NCBI GenBank assembly: GCA_043745195.1
Contig: JAYTTF010000089.1
Span: 9,220 to 73,219, forward strand
DNA length: 64,000 nt
Origin: JANXSF01 sp043745195
Lineage (GTDB): Bacteria; Acidobacteriota; Terriglobia; Bryobacterales; Bryobacteraceae
Reading direction: 5' to 3'
The translations under genes and the position numbers were made by a program. Under the pieces are notes generated by a model. That model made no database searches. It was given only the letters and a program-made list of their open reading frames with translations, and was not told the origin of the DNA. Positions 26,162 to 34,685 of the stretch are shown one piece after another (the first letter of the stretch is position 1; each line of letters opens with the position of its first letter).

Positions 26162-27781
26162 ATGAGAAGTTTAATTGTTGTCGCGATCTTTGCCTTAGAG
26201 GGTTGGAGTCAAAGCAAACCGAAGGATATGTGCATGCCACCACCTTCTTCGGTTGCGCCGTCTTTGCCTGCGAAAATCATGACGGGACAAGGCGAGGTTC
26301 ACTTTCCCATTACAACCACCAGCACGGAAGCCCAAAAGTTCTTTGATCAGGGTATGGCTCAAATGCATTCGTTCTGGTCGCGTGAAGCGGAACGCAGCTT
26401 TCTGCAAGCCGCACAACTGGACCCTGAATCGCCCATGCCGCATTGGGGTGTCGCAATGGTCTCAGCCGGAGATTACCGCCCTCGCTTTCAACTCGACCAA
26501 TTTCGTGACGCTATGGGCTTCCAGCCCCTTGCGCCTGAGCATCGCGCCATCCATGCCGCCGCCAAAGCCGCTGCCCTAGCTGCTGTTCCAGGCAAAGCCA
26601 CCGAAGTGGAAAAAATGTACATTGCCTCAATTGTTGCGCGGCGCAATACGCAAGTGAAGAATGGGGATCTGGATTACGTGGCAGCGCTGAAAGAACTAAT
26701 CCGTCGTTTCCCCAATGAAATTGAGGCTCGTACGATTCTTGCTCTGCAATCAATGGGCGGCTATGAACAGCCCGCACACACTCCCCGCCCAGGAACAATG
26801 GAAGCCGTTGAACTGCTGCGGCAGTTGATGGTGGACGCCCCGGAACACCCTGGAGTTCATCATTACGTGATCCATGGCTGGGAAGGCTCGACGTTCGCCA
26901 AGGATGCTTGGTTGAGCTCGAAGAAATACTCCGAACTGGTCACCAACATTCCTCATGCCTTGCACATGCCCGGGCATATCTACTCGCAAACAGGCAAGCT
27001 GGATGAGGCCCTGGAATCTTTCACAAAAGCCGCCGAAAATGAACGTTCCTACATGAACGGCGATGCTCTATACGGCAATTCCCACCATGGCCATAACATG
27101 CATTACCTGGCCACCGTGGCTACTTACAAAGGGGACTATGAAAAGGCCTTCGAAGCCGCACGTGAACTTCTGGCCATTTCAGAGAATCCGCGCGAAGCTT
27201 CCGCGTTGGACAATTTCCAGACTTCCTACAAGCAGGGCTGGTTTGCCATGTTGCGGGGCTTGGTGGAATCGGAACGTTGGGACGACATTCTATCGGGTAA
27301 GATGCTTCCTGAAATCAACAAGCCACGTCAGCAGGCTTGGCGTCATTGGGCACTGGGGTTAGCTCAAGCAGGGAAGGGAAACGCAACGGCGGCGACCGGC
27401 GAGCTAGCGCAGTTAACCGCCGCGATCGGGGAATACACAAGCCGCTTGAAACTTGCCGCTCCAGAAGAGCTGTTAGTTGCCAAGCAAGAACTGGAAGCTC
27501 ATATTCTGGTGGCCAAAGGCAAATTGAAGAAGGGTCTAAAGTTACTTGGAAAAGCAGCTTCCGCGCAGCGCGCGCTTCGCTATACTGAGCCACCGTGGTA
27601 TCCACGTCCCATCTCAGTGGTCGTTGGCGGAGTTTCCTTAAAGAATGGCAAGTTAAAGGAAGCAGAAGCCGCTTTTAAAATTGCACTTGAGGAAATTCCA
27701 GCCTGGAATAGAGCGGAACGGGGTATCAAAGTTGCGCAAGATGGTTTGCGTCCCCGCGACAAAGTTGTTGTTGGGTTTTAA
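26162..27781 (+). CDS. Secreted TPR protein
   Basis: 539 residues from the ATG at 26162, with GGAGG at 26147-26151; a codon-coupled ATG at 26144 overlaps the SCO1-like gene end. Signal peptide MRSLIVVAIFALEGWSQ. Helical repeats of TPR type run across the protein (AQKFFDQGMAQMHSFW, AERSFLQAAQLDPESPMPHWG, LDEALESFTKAAENE, YEKAFEAARELLAI, LKEAEAAFKIALEEIP), plus a His-rich GNSHHGHNMHYLATV segment and HVIHGWEG-like text that could bind metal. This fits a family of TPR proteins found beside SCO1/copper genes in soil bacteria. The exact role is unknown. Terminated by the hairpin at 27948. Confidence 0.78.
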   Translation: MRSLIVVAIFALEGWSQSKPKDMCMPPPSSVAPSLPAKIMTGQGEVHFPITTTSTEAQKFFDQGMAQMHSFWSREAERSFLQAAQLDPESPMPHWGVAMVSAGDYRPRFQLDQFRDAMGFQPLAPEHRAIHAAAKAAALAAVPGKATEVEKMYIASIVARRNTQVKNGDLDYVAALKELIRRFPNEIEARTILALQSMGGYEQPAHTPRPGTMEAVELLRQLMVDAPEHPGVHHYVIHGWEGSTFAKDAWLSSKKYSELVTNIPHALHMPGHIYSQTGKLDEALESFTKAAENERSYMNGDALYGNSHHGHNMHYLATVATYKGDYEKAFEAARELLAISENPREASALDNFQTSYKQGWFAMLRGLVESERWDDILSGKMLPEINKPRQQAWRHWALGLAQAGKGNATAATGELAQLTAAIGEYTSRLKLAAPEELLVAKQELEAHILVAKGKLKKGLKLLGKAASAQRALRYTEPPWYPRPISVVVGGVSLKNGKLKEAEAAFKIALEEIPAWNRAERGIKVAQDGLRPRDKVVVGF

Positions 27782-27802
27782 GCGGGCATTTAAAAACAAA
27801 AA

Positions 27803-27836
27803 GGCGACGAGCACTCGGAGGAAGACACTCGTCGCC
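27803..27836 (+). other. Perfect 9-bp hairpin after the TPR gene
   Basis: GGCGACGAG at 27803-27811 pairs exactly with CTCGTCGCC at 27828-27836 across a 16-base loop. No T tract follows, so it may be an mRNA 3'-end stabiliser or one part of a two-hairpin terminator with the structure at 27948. Confidence 0.6.
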
Positions 27837-27947
27837 AGGTCAGTTCTAAGTTCGTCGCTAGGACGATGGGACCCGACCAAGACCAATATCATAGTACTAC
27901 AATCACGTCACAAAAGGAAGTACTGAATCCCCTCAAATAGCACTTTT

Positions 27948-27974
27948 GTGGGTAGTGCTACCCACATTTTTTCT
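27948..27974 (+). terminator. Intrinsic terminator of the SCO1/TPR operon
   Basis: GTGGGTAG at 27948-27955 pairs with CTACCCAC at 27958-27965, followed at once by ATTTTTTCT. In practice the innermost pairs open to leave a GTGGGT/ACCCAC stem. It lies about 165 bp past the TPR stop. The remaining sequence up to 28102 shows no gene. Confidence 0.8.
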
Positions 27975-28102
27975 AGTACTTTTCCCGCAGAGGTTCATAT
28001 TTCTCTGGGGGAATGGGAAAGAAAGGCAAATGTAGATGAGAAAAGGCCTCCTTGCTAGGTTGCCCTGGTTATCGGTTATCAGAGATGGGGAGGGGTGGCG
28101 GA

Positions 28103-28579
28103 TCAGTTGGCAGATACGGACTGGATCGCAAGTACCGGATCCTCAGTGGGTGAGGCTGGTAGGGGTTGCAGTCCATCTACGGTCACAATTTGTCCGGGAC
28201 TAAGCTGCTTTTCAATGCTTTCAGAAAATGAGGAAAGGACGAATCGTTGATTGCTTCCCTCAAGCATGAAAATCCAAATACCATGCTCTTTTGTTGCGCG
28301 ACCCCGTGCCCGGATCTTCGCTTCCTTCGGAGTAAAACCGACACCTTTTAGGTCATCTCTGATTCTGTCGATTCGAATCGTGTTTCCATCCAGCAATTCA
28401 AGGGAAAGCAGGTTCTTTTCGGGTTTCAACTCGACGGTCTTCACCCCGCGCAGGCGTTTGAGTCTTGCCTCAAGGCCGGTTACACAGGAGGCGCAATCCA
28501 TGCCGGAAACAGTCATTTGAACGCTGATAAGCTCAGCGCGCAGCGAAAGTATTGTCATCAGCCCGAGAATGAACTTCAC
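28103..28579 (-). CDS. Secreted heavy-metal-associated (HMA) domain protein
   Basis: 158 residues with a signal peptide (MKFILGLMTILSLRAEL), then an HMA domain with the metal site GMDCASC (C-x2-C) at about residues 26-32 and the rest of the ferredoxin-like fold through DDLKGVGF. The last 70 residues form a second, unrecognised beta-rich region (GIWIFMLEGSNQRFVLSSF). A periplasmic MerP-like copper or mercury carrier is suggested by the motif. It is the third gene of an operon with a TonB-like protein and an unknown membrane protein, 18 bp after the latter. Confidence 0.8.
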   Translation of the reverse strand: MKFILGLMTILSLRAELISVQMTVSGMDCASCVTGLEARLKRLRGVKTVELKPEKNLLSLELLDGNTIRIDRIRDDLKGVGFTPKEAKIRARGRATKEHGIWIFMLEGSNQRFVLSSFSESIEKQLSPGQIVTVDGLQPLPASPTEDPVLAIQSVSAN

Positions 28580-28597
28580 GGTTATGATTTTGACACG

Positions 28598-29686
28598 TTA
28601 CTTGCCGTTTGTCAGTGCTTGCAAAGCTTCTTTTCGTTTCTCTTCTTCCGACGCGCCATTAGTCTGACCCAAGCCTAGTGCCTGCAATGCCTCTGCCCGT
28701 CTCCTGGCAGTATCTTCAGGTTTTGGCGATGGGCCGGCTACTTCCACAGCGGGTTTTGCAATTGCTGGTAACACTCTAGCGGTTGGAATGGGAGTGGCCT
28801 TGGGTTCAACCTTAGCCGCAGGCCGATTCCATAAAAAAAACTTCATTTCTCTTTGAACTTCTGGAGGAGTAACTCTGATTGCCCCCTGAGCACGGGTAGA
28901 GTTAGAGATCATCCACGACCCAATAAAGCTAACAACAACAGCGGCGGCAACTCCAATTAACATCTTGCGTCGGCTTTGCCCACCCTCGTCTTCTCCGCTA
29001 ACAATGTTAATGCTGCTTTCATCGTAATTCTGCTTCGTTTGTGACCACAGAATCGGGATCTCATCCTCTTTTTTTGTGGTGGTTGTCCGTTCCAGCTGTT
29101 CGAAAAGTTTTGACGTCTGCAGGTAGATCAGATAATCTTTTTCGGCAATGGAAGGGTCTGCCAATAAGTCTGGAAATACGCTCTCGGCTGTAACAATGGC
29201 ACTACCCCAGGGAGCGAAAGAAGCTGTTGGGGAAAGTCGGGCCGCCCCGAATCCATCCACTATATGGGCTCCGCTCACAATGGTCGTTGTAGTCAGATTT
29301 TCCCAACCCGTCGCTGCATTCGGTTGTTTTTGCAAAAGCCAACATAGTAAGGGAATTTGCTCCCGTGATTTTTCAATCAAGGCCATGTCGGTCATAGAAT
29401 CAAGCAGGTTTACATTGAGATATTCCAGGTACAGCGAACGTTTCCCTACATTGGTTATCTGAAGGTATAAGCAAATCACCCCATCCGGGTAGTGCTTCGC
29501 CTTTTCCACTGCTGAGGTTATGTTCTGGGCCGATTCAGTGCGATTCCGCATAATCTGAGGCCATTGAGAGACGGCTGCTAAACGAAGAGTGTCAAGCTCA
29601 CTCCTATGCAGCGTTTGCCCAACGGTGACTCCAACCTGGATCAGCTTTCCAGGTGCGCGAAGATAGGTCATTCCCTTGTTGTTCAT
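28598..29686 (-). CDS. Hypothetical single-pass membrane protein
   Basis: 362 residues; not recognised. The first 240 residues are cytoplasmic-looking and beta-rich, with YLQITNVGKRSLYLEYLNVNLLDSM resembling an Ig-like or DUF4384-type caspase-associated sandwich. A basic stretch (SRRKM) precedes one transmembrane helix (LIGVAAAVVVSFIGSWMI), followed by a Pro/Ala-rich linker and an Ala/Glu-rich tail in which EALQAL is repeated. The tail repeat might be a helical binding segment. The start is supported by AGGAATTGAAAGA before ATG. It sits between the TonB-like and HMA genes, so a periplasm-spanning role is possible but unproven. Confidence 0.65.
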   Translation of the reverse strand: MNNKGMTYLRAPGKLIQVGVTVGQTLHRSELDTLRLAAVSQWPQIMRNRTESAQNITSAVEKAKHYPDGVICLYLQITNVGKRSLYLEYLNVNLLDSMTDMALIEKSREQIPLLCWLLQKQPNAATGWENLTTTTIVSGAHIVDGFGAARLSPTASFAPWGSAIVTAESVFPDLLADPSIAEKDYLIYLQTSKLFEQLERTTTTKKEDEIPILWSQTKQNYDESSINIVSGEDEGGQSRRKMLIGVAAAVVVSFIGSWMISNSTRAQGAIRVTPPEVQREMKFFLWNRPAAKVEPKATPIPTARVLPAIAKPAVEVAGPSPKPEDTARRRAEALQALGLGQTNGASEEEKRKEALQALTNGK

Positions 29687-29697
29687 TCTTTCAATTC

Positions 29698-30645
29698 CTA
29701 ATTGGAAACCGGCTTAAAGTTAACTTCTACTACCGTCGAGGAAGGCACCGATTTTCCATCCAGTTTTGCTGGGCTGTACTTCCAGCGTTTAATGGAGTCT
29801 TCTGCGGCGCCAGATAGAACCGGGTGTCCAGATAAGGTCTTAACTTTGGTTACCAAACCCTTGTCATCAATTGTCACTTCGCAGCGGACGGTGCCGGCAA
29901 TTTTTTCGCGCTTTGCTAAAGCCGGGTAAACCAATTCCTCGCGTTTCAACAACGTGGCTTGGGTGATGATTTTAGCAGCCGATTGAAGAGGCTGCTGAGG
30001 AACTTCCGGTTTTGGTGCTGGTGGCGGAGGAACCAAGGGCATCGGCGTCTGTATTGCCGGCATCTGTTGCACCACTGGCTGAACTTGCACCGGAGTTGGC
30101 GAAGGCGCAGGCGGCGGTTGCTTCAGCAACAAGACTCCGATTAAAGCCCGATTCCCACCAGCATTTTCAATCGCTTTCGCACTTTCCTGCGTCAAAGAAA
30201 ATTGAATGCCCCTTTTCTCAACAACTCTTTCCAGCACCGCTGGGGTTACTCCACCTTTCAAATGATTGACAAGCTCGTCTTGCGTCAAAGCCCCGCCATT
30301 CGACAACTTCGCCACCTGCGCAGCTTCCAACTCGGCTGGGGTTGGCTTGGGCGGCTCTGGCAAACGGTAGTTGCTGGCAATAGCTTCAACCACGGAACGC
30401 TCCAATCCGGTCTTCAAAAGACTGGATCGATCATCGTCCGATAGCCTGAAGTCCACCCCCAATGTGCTCACATACGAGGAAAGTTCCTGGTTGGACAACC
30501 CGCCAATCTGGATGGCTTTAAAAAGACCTTCCTTTGAAATGGGGCGTTGCGTTTGCGAGTTTGCCGACGGGGCAAATATCATGGTTATCGCCACCGTAAC
30601 CAAGGTGTTGATGAGGATGGTTCGCTGCAAATTTTTGGTGTTCAT
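29698..30645 (-). CDS. TonB C-terminal domain protein (energy-transducer-like)
   Basis: 315 residues. Signal or anchor segment LINTLVTVAITMIFAPSANS at the N-terminus, then two related helical modules (ELSSYVSTLGVDFRLSDDD... and ELVNHLKGGVTPAVLERVV..., each ending near EAI or GVLLL), a Pro-rich linker (PPPAPSPTPVQVQP...), and a TonB C-terminal domain (LVYPALAKREKIAGTVRCEV, then LSGAAEDSIKRWKYSPA). The terminal domain is the part that contacts TonB-dependent receptors. The helical modules before it are unusual for TonB. No exbB/exbD is nearby. First gene of an operon with the two following leftward genes. Confidence 0.8.
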   Translation of the reverse strand: MNTKNLQRTILINTLVTVAITMIFAPSANSQTQRPISKEGLFKAIQIGGLSNQELSSYVSTLGVDFRLSDDDRSSLLKTGLERSVVEAIASNYRLPEPPKPTPAELEAAQVAKLSNGGALTQDELVNHLKGGVTPAVLERVVEKRGIQFSLTQESAKAIENAGGNRALIGVLLLKQPPPAPSPTPVQVQPVVQQMPAIQTPMPLVPPPPAPKPEVPQQPLQSAAKIITQATLLKREELVYPALAKREKIAGTVRCEVTIDDKGLVTKVKTLSGHPVLSGAAEDSIKRWKYSPAKLDGKSVPSSTVVEVNFKPVSN

Positions 30646-30777
30646 TGTCTGTTACCGCTTTGGCTATGAATGAACTATAAAGCAGATTTTGTCAGCTATC
30701 AATCCAGCAATTAACCGTACTCCGCTGGGCACTGTGTCTAAACTCTAAGTAAGCCTAAGGAAAGTTACCTACCGGCG

Positions 30778-30786
30778 TGATACTAT
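30778..30786 (+). promoter_or_regulatory. Extended -10 promoter of a probable leaderless mRNA
   Basis: TG-A-TACTAT ends nine bases before the SGNH gene's ATG at 30796. Transcription would start within about three bases of the ATG, and there is no Shine-Dalgarno sequence (TTTTTCCAAT precedes the start). Confidence 0.5.
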
Positions 30787-30795
30787 TTTTCCAAT

Positions 30796-32043
30796 ATGTT
30801 CAAGCTACTCTTACTTGCGGCAACTTTTCAGACTCTGGCCTTTCCGCAGTCTGATTTCCATCTAAGGTCCGGTGACGTGGTCGTCTTTTATGGCGATAGT
30901 ATCACCGATCAAAAAATGTACACCGTGATGGTGGAAACCTACGTTCGCACGCGCTTCCCCAAACTGAATGTGAAATTCGTACATTCCGGATGGGGTGGCG
31001 ACACCGTGAATGGAGGTGGCGGTGGTGGCATTGACGAACGTCTGAAGCGAGACGTGATCCGCTATAAACCCACCGTGATGACCATTATGCTGGGCATGAA
31101 CGATGGCCGCTACCGTGCCTTTGATCAGAACATCTTCGAGACTTATTCCAAAGGCTACGAACACATCCTGGACGTAATGAAAAGAACGCTCCCCGAACTC
31201 CGCGTCACCTTGGTTCAACCGTCACCCTATGACGATGTTACCCGCGCTCCCACATTTACCGGGGGCTACAATGCGGTGCTTCTAAAGTTTAGTGACTACC
31301 TGAAAGAACTCTCCACAAAAAGAGGCACCACTTTGGCTGACCTCAACCACCCTTTAGTCAGCGTACTGGAAAAAGCCAAAATGAATGATGAAAAAGGGGC
31401 TCAAGCGATTGTTCCCGACCGTGTCCATCCTGGATGGGGCGGCCACTTGATCATGGGGCAGTCTTTGCTGCGTGCCTGGAATGCACCTAGTCTGGTTTCA
31501 AGCGTGGAAATTGACGGGAAGGCTGGGCGTCTGCAATCTTCTTCAAAAACACAGGTCAGCGAATTGGTGTCAGGAACTGACGGCTACCACTGGAAACAGA
31601 ACGATGAGTCGCTGCCCATGCCGTTGCCAGTTCCAGCAACCTTGCCCGGCCTGATGCTGGCCGTGAAATCTTCCGATTTTCAAGCATCGATGAACAGGCA
31701 GATTCTACAGGTTAAAAATGCCATTGCCGCAAAGTATCAATTGAAAATCAATGGAGCCAGCGTGGGTGAATTTACAGCTGCTGAACTTACGCAAGGAATC
31801 AACCTGGCGGAAAAGGAAACTCCAATGATGAAGCAGGCGCGCGAAGTGTTCGCGCTAACGGTGAAGCGCACAAACATTCACAACATGCGATGGCGTCAAT
31901 TAGAGATCCCCATGGGCTCGGAAAATTTGGGCAGCTTACCATCTATTCTGGACAGCCTGAATGAATTGCGGGACGAACTGGAAGCGCGCCAGATTGCAGC
32001 GGCGCAACCGGGCTCAACCCGTTACGATCTGATTGCGCAATAA
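30796..32043 (+). CDS. Secreted SGNH/GDSL hydrolase
   Basis: 415 residues with a signal peptide (MFKLLLLAATFQTLAFPQ). All four SGNH blocks are visible: YGDSITDQ (nucleophile Ser near residue 36), GWGGDTVN (Gly), LGMNDGR (Asn) and PDRVHPGWGGH (Asp and His of the triad). The C-terminal 170 residues are helical and of unknown function. The family cleaves esters, often acetyl groups on polysaccharides. Nothing around it identifies the substrate. The start shows leaderless character. Confidence 0.87.
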   Translation: MFKLLLLAATFQTLAFPQSDFHLRSGDVVVFYGDSITDQKMYTVMVETYVRTRFPKLNVKFVHSGWGGDTVNGGGGGGIDERLKRDVIRYKPTVMTIMLGMNDGRYRAFDQNIFETYSKGYEHILDVMKRTLPELRVTLVQPSPYDDVTRAPTFTGGYNAVLLKFSDYLKELSTKRGTTLADLNHPLVSVLEKAKMNDEKGAQAIVPDRVHPGWGGHLIMGQSLLRAWNAPSLVSSVEIDGKAGRLQSSSKTQVSELVSGTDGYHWKQNDESLPMPLPVPATLPGLMLAVKSSDFQASMNRQILQVKNAIAAKYQLKINGASVGEFTAAELTQGINLAEKETPMMKQAREVFALTVKRTNIHNMRWRQLEIPMGSENLGSLPSILDSLNELRDELEARQIAAAQPGSTRYDLIAQ

Positions 32044-32219
32044 CTCATGACTACGGAGATCAATTGTCAGAAGCCCTTGCACGGATAAAATTGCATGGAG
32101 CTTCTATTACGGAATGCATTGGATCTTCGGCGGGCAAATTACCCACCGGAGATCCTCAGCGCGTGTCTAGGCAACAGTTGGTTCAGACGCTTCTAAAGCA
32201 AGCTATTTTGAGTTCTGGC

Positions 32220-32558
32220 TTAGTCTTTCGGTCCGCTGCCGTTTTCGTTGACAATGCGCAGCAGTTCCTTGGCGGGCTTAAAGCGCCCTACTCTTTTTTC
32301 AGGAACGTCCACCCTCTCGCCCGTCTTCGGATTGCGCCCGGTTCTGGCCTTTCTTTCTCTTGAAAAGAATACGCCAAACCCCCGTACTTCAATGCGTTCA
32401 CCGACGGATAAAGATTTCACCATTCCGCCAAACATGCCATCCAGGACGTGTTGGGAATCGGTTAAGGTAAGCTCACAAACTCTGCTGATTTCACGAATCA
32501 GATCCTCTTTTGTGAGAACCGATTTCGCTTGGGCTTGCGCCCCGGCTTCTGCTGACAT
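32220..32558 (-). CDS. HU/IHF family DNA-binding protein
   Basis: 112 residues from the ATG at 32558, preceded by GGGGGAAAT; the frame opens at 32615 but has no ribosome site there. Core of the HU fold: LTKEDLIREISRVCELTLTDSQHVLD, then RIEVRGFGVFFSRERKARTGRNPKTGE with the beta-arm that inserts into the DNA minor groove, and KRVGRFKPAKEL. The GRNPKTGE arm is typical. The extra N-terminal Ala/Gln tail and short charged C-terminus are lineage features. HU/IHF proteins bend DNA; IHF also assists type I CRISPR integration in E. coli, though nothing here links the two. Confidence 0.9.
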   Translation of the reverse strand: MSAEAGAQAQAKSVLTKEDLIREISRVCELTLTDSQHVLDGMFGGMVKSLSVGERIEVRGFGVFFSRERKARTGRNPKTGERVDVPEKRVGRFKPAKELLRIVNENGSGPKD

Positions 32559-32602
32559 ATTTCCCCCAAATGTGGTTTCGAACGCCGTTACTAGAACATA
32601 AT

Positions 32603-32622
32603 GAAATCCAAACATGGATTTC
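32603..32622. promoter_or_regulatory. Perfect inverted repeat upstream of the HU-family gene
   Basis: GAAATCCA, spacer AACA, TGGATTTC: 8-bp arms, exactly complementary, 45 bp before the HU start codon. It could be an operator or a short hairpin in the 5' leader; autoregulation is a reasonable guess. Confidence 0.45.
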
Positions 32623-32711
32623 GACAGCGTACACGAAGCTAAGGGGGGTACAGCTAAAACTCAACAACTAAACTAAGCTGGTTTTAATAGTCTTAGGTAT
32701 ATTACCACGGA

Positions 32712-32744
32712 ATTATTAATAATCAAGCAATATCATCAAGCAAT
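32712..32744. promoter_or_regulatory. Palindrome and direct repeats upstream of the siroheme reductase
   Basis: ATTATTAATAAT at 32712-32723 is a perfect 12-bp palindrome, immediately followed and overlapped by two copies of ATCAAGCAAT at 32722-32731 and 32735-32744 (13-bp period). The region is strongly AT-rich and lies about 115 bp before the reductase start, so it is a candidate regulator site. Confidence 0.4.
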
Positions 32745-32857
32745 TTTGAATTTGATACGATACAACGCAAATTTGCACGACCCGTCATTCTGGTACCCTA
32801 GAGATTGCAGTAGTGTTGGATAAATGGTAATCTCGATAGAGAAATAGGAGATTGAAA

Positions 32858-34630
32858 TTGGAAGACCTAGTTCTCCATACAAGCCCCGCCGTTGAGGCAC
32901 AATTTAACCAAACCGTGGAAGCCGACATCACGGCCTTTGAAGCAGTGGCTAAGGAATTCACCGCCAGCAAGCTTACTCCGGACGCTTTCCGGCCGCACCG
33001 CTTGCGACGAGGTGTCTACACGCAGCGTCAGGAAGGCGTGCATATGATTCGAACCAAGATTCCTGGTGGAATCTTGACGGCGGATCAAATGGATTGTCTG
33101 GCCGAATGCTCCGATGAATTTGCCGGCGGCAAAGGGCACCTCACCACTCGTCAAAACATGCAGTATCACTTCGTACCGCTGCCTCAAGTTGCTCCCCTTC
33201 TTCGAAAGTTAGCTGCGGGCCGGTTGACCACTCGTGAGGCCTGCTACAACACAATTCGCAACATCACCGCCAGTCCGTTATCGGGTTTGCGTGGCGACGA
33301 AGTTTTCGACGTTCAACCCTATGCCCGGCAAACTGCGTTCGCCTTCCTGCACAAGGAAGCCTACGATTCCATGCCGCGTAAGTTCAAGATTGCTTTCTAC
33401 ACCGGCGGTGCCAAAGATGATATGGCATTGGCCATTCACGACGTCGGTTGCACGGCTGTAATCAAAGATGGCAAGCGCGGTTTTCGCCTTGTAGTTGGCG
33501 GCGGCCTTGGCCCCATGCCAGTGGAAGCGCGCCTGCTTGACGAATTCCTTCCTACTGAACTTTTGATCCCCCGCATTGAAGCCATTCTTCGCCTGTTCAA
33601 TAAACACGGCAACCGTAAGAACAAGAATCTGGCTCGCTTGAAATTTGTGCTGCGCGATCGTGGTTGGGATTGGGTGAAGGAAAACATTGAAACTGAATAT
33701 GCCGAAATTTTGAAAGGCGGCGGCGTGGCAATTCCCACCGCCATTCCTGAAAATTTCGCAGGCTTTCAAACTATGGCTCCACCACTTGGTACTGGTGCGA
33801 ATCTACCCATCATCGGTGCAAGTTCTGTAGACCCGGAACTGGATCGCTGGCTTGAAACCAATGTGGAAGAGCAACGTCAACCAGGATATTCCATTGTCAC
33901 GGTGCGCACCCGGCAAGGCAATCTCACCGCAGAACAAATGCGTGGCTTAGCTCGCATTGCTCGCGATGCCGGCGATAGCTATTTGCGCGTTTCCATTATG
34001 CAGAACGTCTATCTGGCTTACGTGCCGGTTCACAATCTGCGTCGCGTCTATTCAGCACTGCGGACCTTGGGTCTGGCCGAAGCTGGTGCGCATGAAATCA
34101 CGGATACGCTGACCTGCCCAGGTGCCTATTCCTGCAATCTGGCATTGACCAAATCAATGAACCTGGGTGCGGCGCTGAGTGCATCCACCGCGAAATATAA
34201 GGATGCCGGCGTGAAGCAGCTTTCCATCCACATCAGCGGTTGCCCCAACGCCTGCGGACAGCATTGGACTGCTGATTTAGGATTCTTCGGTAATTCGCGA
34301 AAGATCAACGGTCGAGAAGTGCCCTACTACTTAATGATGTTGGGTGGCGGAATTGACAAGGACGGAGTAATGCGTTTTGGAGCCATGGTGCAAAGCTTGC
34401 CGGCAAGACTAACCACCATTGCCGTTGACCGCGTTCTGGAACATTTCATGAAGGATCGTCATGCCGGCGAATCTTTCCGCGATTACGTCCTTCGCAACAA
34501 AATCGGTTTCTTCAAGGAATTGACTGCGGACTTGGTGAAGCCCTTGGAACTGAGCGACGAGATGTGCATGGATTGGGGCGATGATGTTGCCTATTCCCTA
34601 CAACTAGGCCGCGGCGAGTGCGCCAGCTAG
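32858..34630 (+). CDS. Siroheme-dependent nitrite/sulfite reductase
   Basis: About 590 residues. Catalyses six-electron reduction of nitrite to ammonia or sulfite to sulfide in the cytoplasm. The Fe4S4-siroheme site is complete: C-x5-C in TCPGAYSC near residues 419-425 and C-x3-C in GCPNAC near 461-465. The N-terminal ferredoxin-like repeat has LRRGVYTQRQEGVHMIR and TTRQNMQYHF. There is no ATG; a TTG at 32858 with GGAG seven bases upstream is preferred over the TTG at 32852. No sulfate-assimilation or nitrate gene neighbours it, so nitrite versus sulfite cannot be decided. Confidence 0.88.
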   Translation: MEDLVLHTSPAVEAQFNQTVEADITAFEAVAKEFTASKLTPDAFRPHRLRRGVYTQRQEGVHMIRTKIPGGILTADQMDCLAECSDEFAGGKGHLTTRQNMQYHFVPLPQVAPLLRKLAAGRLTTREACYNTIRNITASPLSGLRGDEVFDVQPYARQTAFAFLHKEAYDSMPRKFKIAFYTGGAKDDMALAIHDVGCTAVIKDGKRGFRLVVGGGLGPMPVEARLLDEFLPTELLIPRIEAILRLFNKHGNRKNKNLARLKFVLRDRGWDWVKENIETEYAEILKGGGVAIPTAIPENFAGFQTMAPPLGTGANLPIIGASSVDPELDRWLETNVEEQRQPGYSIVTVRTRQGNLTAEQMRGLARIARDAGDSYLRVSIMQNVYLAYVPVHNLRRVYSALRTLGLAEAGAHEITDTLTCPGAYSCNLALTKSMNLGAALSASTAKYKDAGVKQLSIHISGCPNACGQHWTADLGFFGNSRKINGREVPYYLMMLGGGIDKDGVMRFGAMVQSLPARLTTIAVDRVLEHFMKDRHAGESFRDYVLRNKIGFFKELTADLVKPLELSDEMCMDWGDDVAYSLQLGRGECAS

Positions 34631-34636
34631 ACTTGC

Positions 34637-34682
34637 TATCCCCCGATGAGAATCGGGAGATTCTCATCGGGGGATACTTTTA
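34637..34682. terminator. Strong hairpin terminator between the reductase and kinase genes
   Basis: A perfect 17-bp stem: 34637-34653 pairs with 34660-34676 around a six-base loop (CGGGAG), followed by CTTTTA. The A-rich sequence on the other strand is weak, so it primarily serves the + strand, though the leftward kinase gene also ends four bases beyond it. Confidence 0.88.
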
Positions 34683-34685
34683 ATA

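Noticed and set aside
32064..32363. 99-codon frame downstream of the SGNH gene
   Set aside because: Overlaps the HU-family gene antisense over about half its length and has no recognisable domain.
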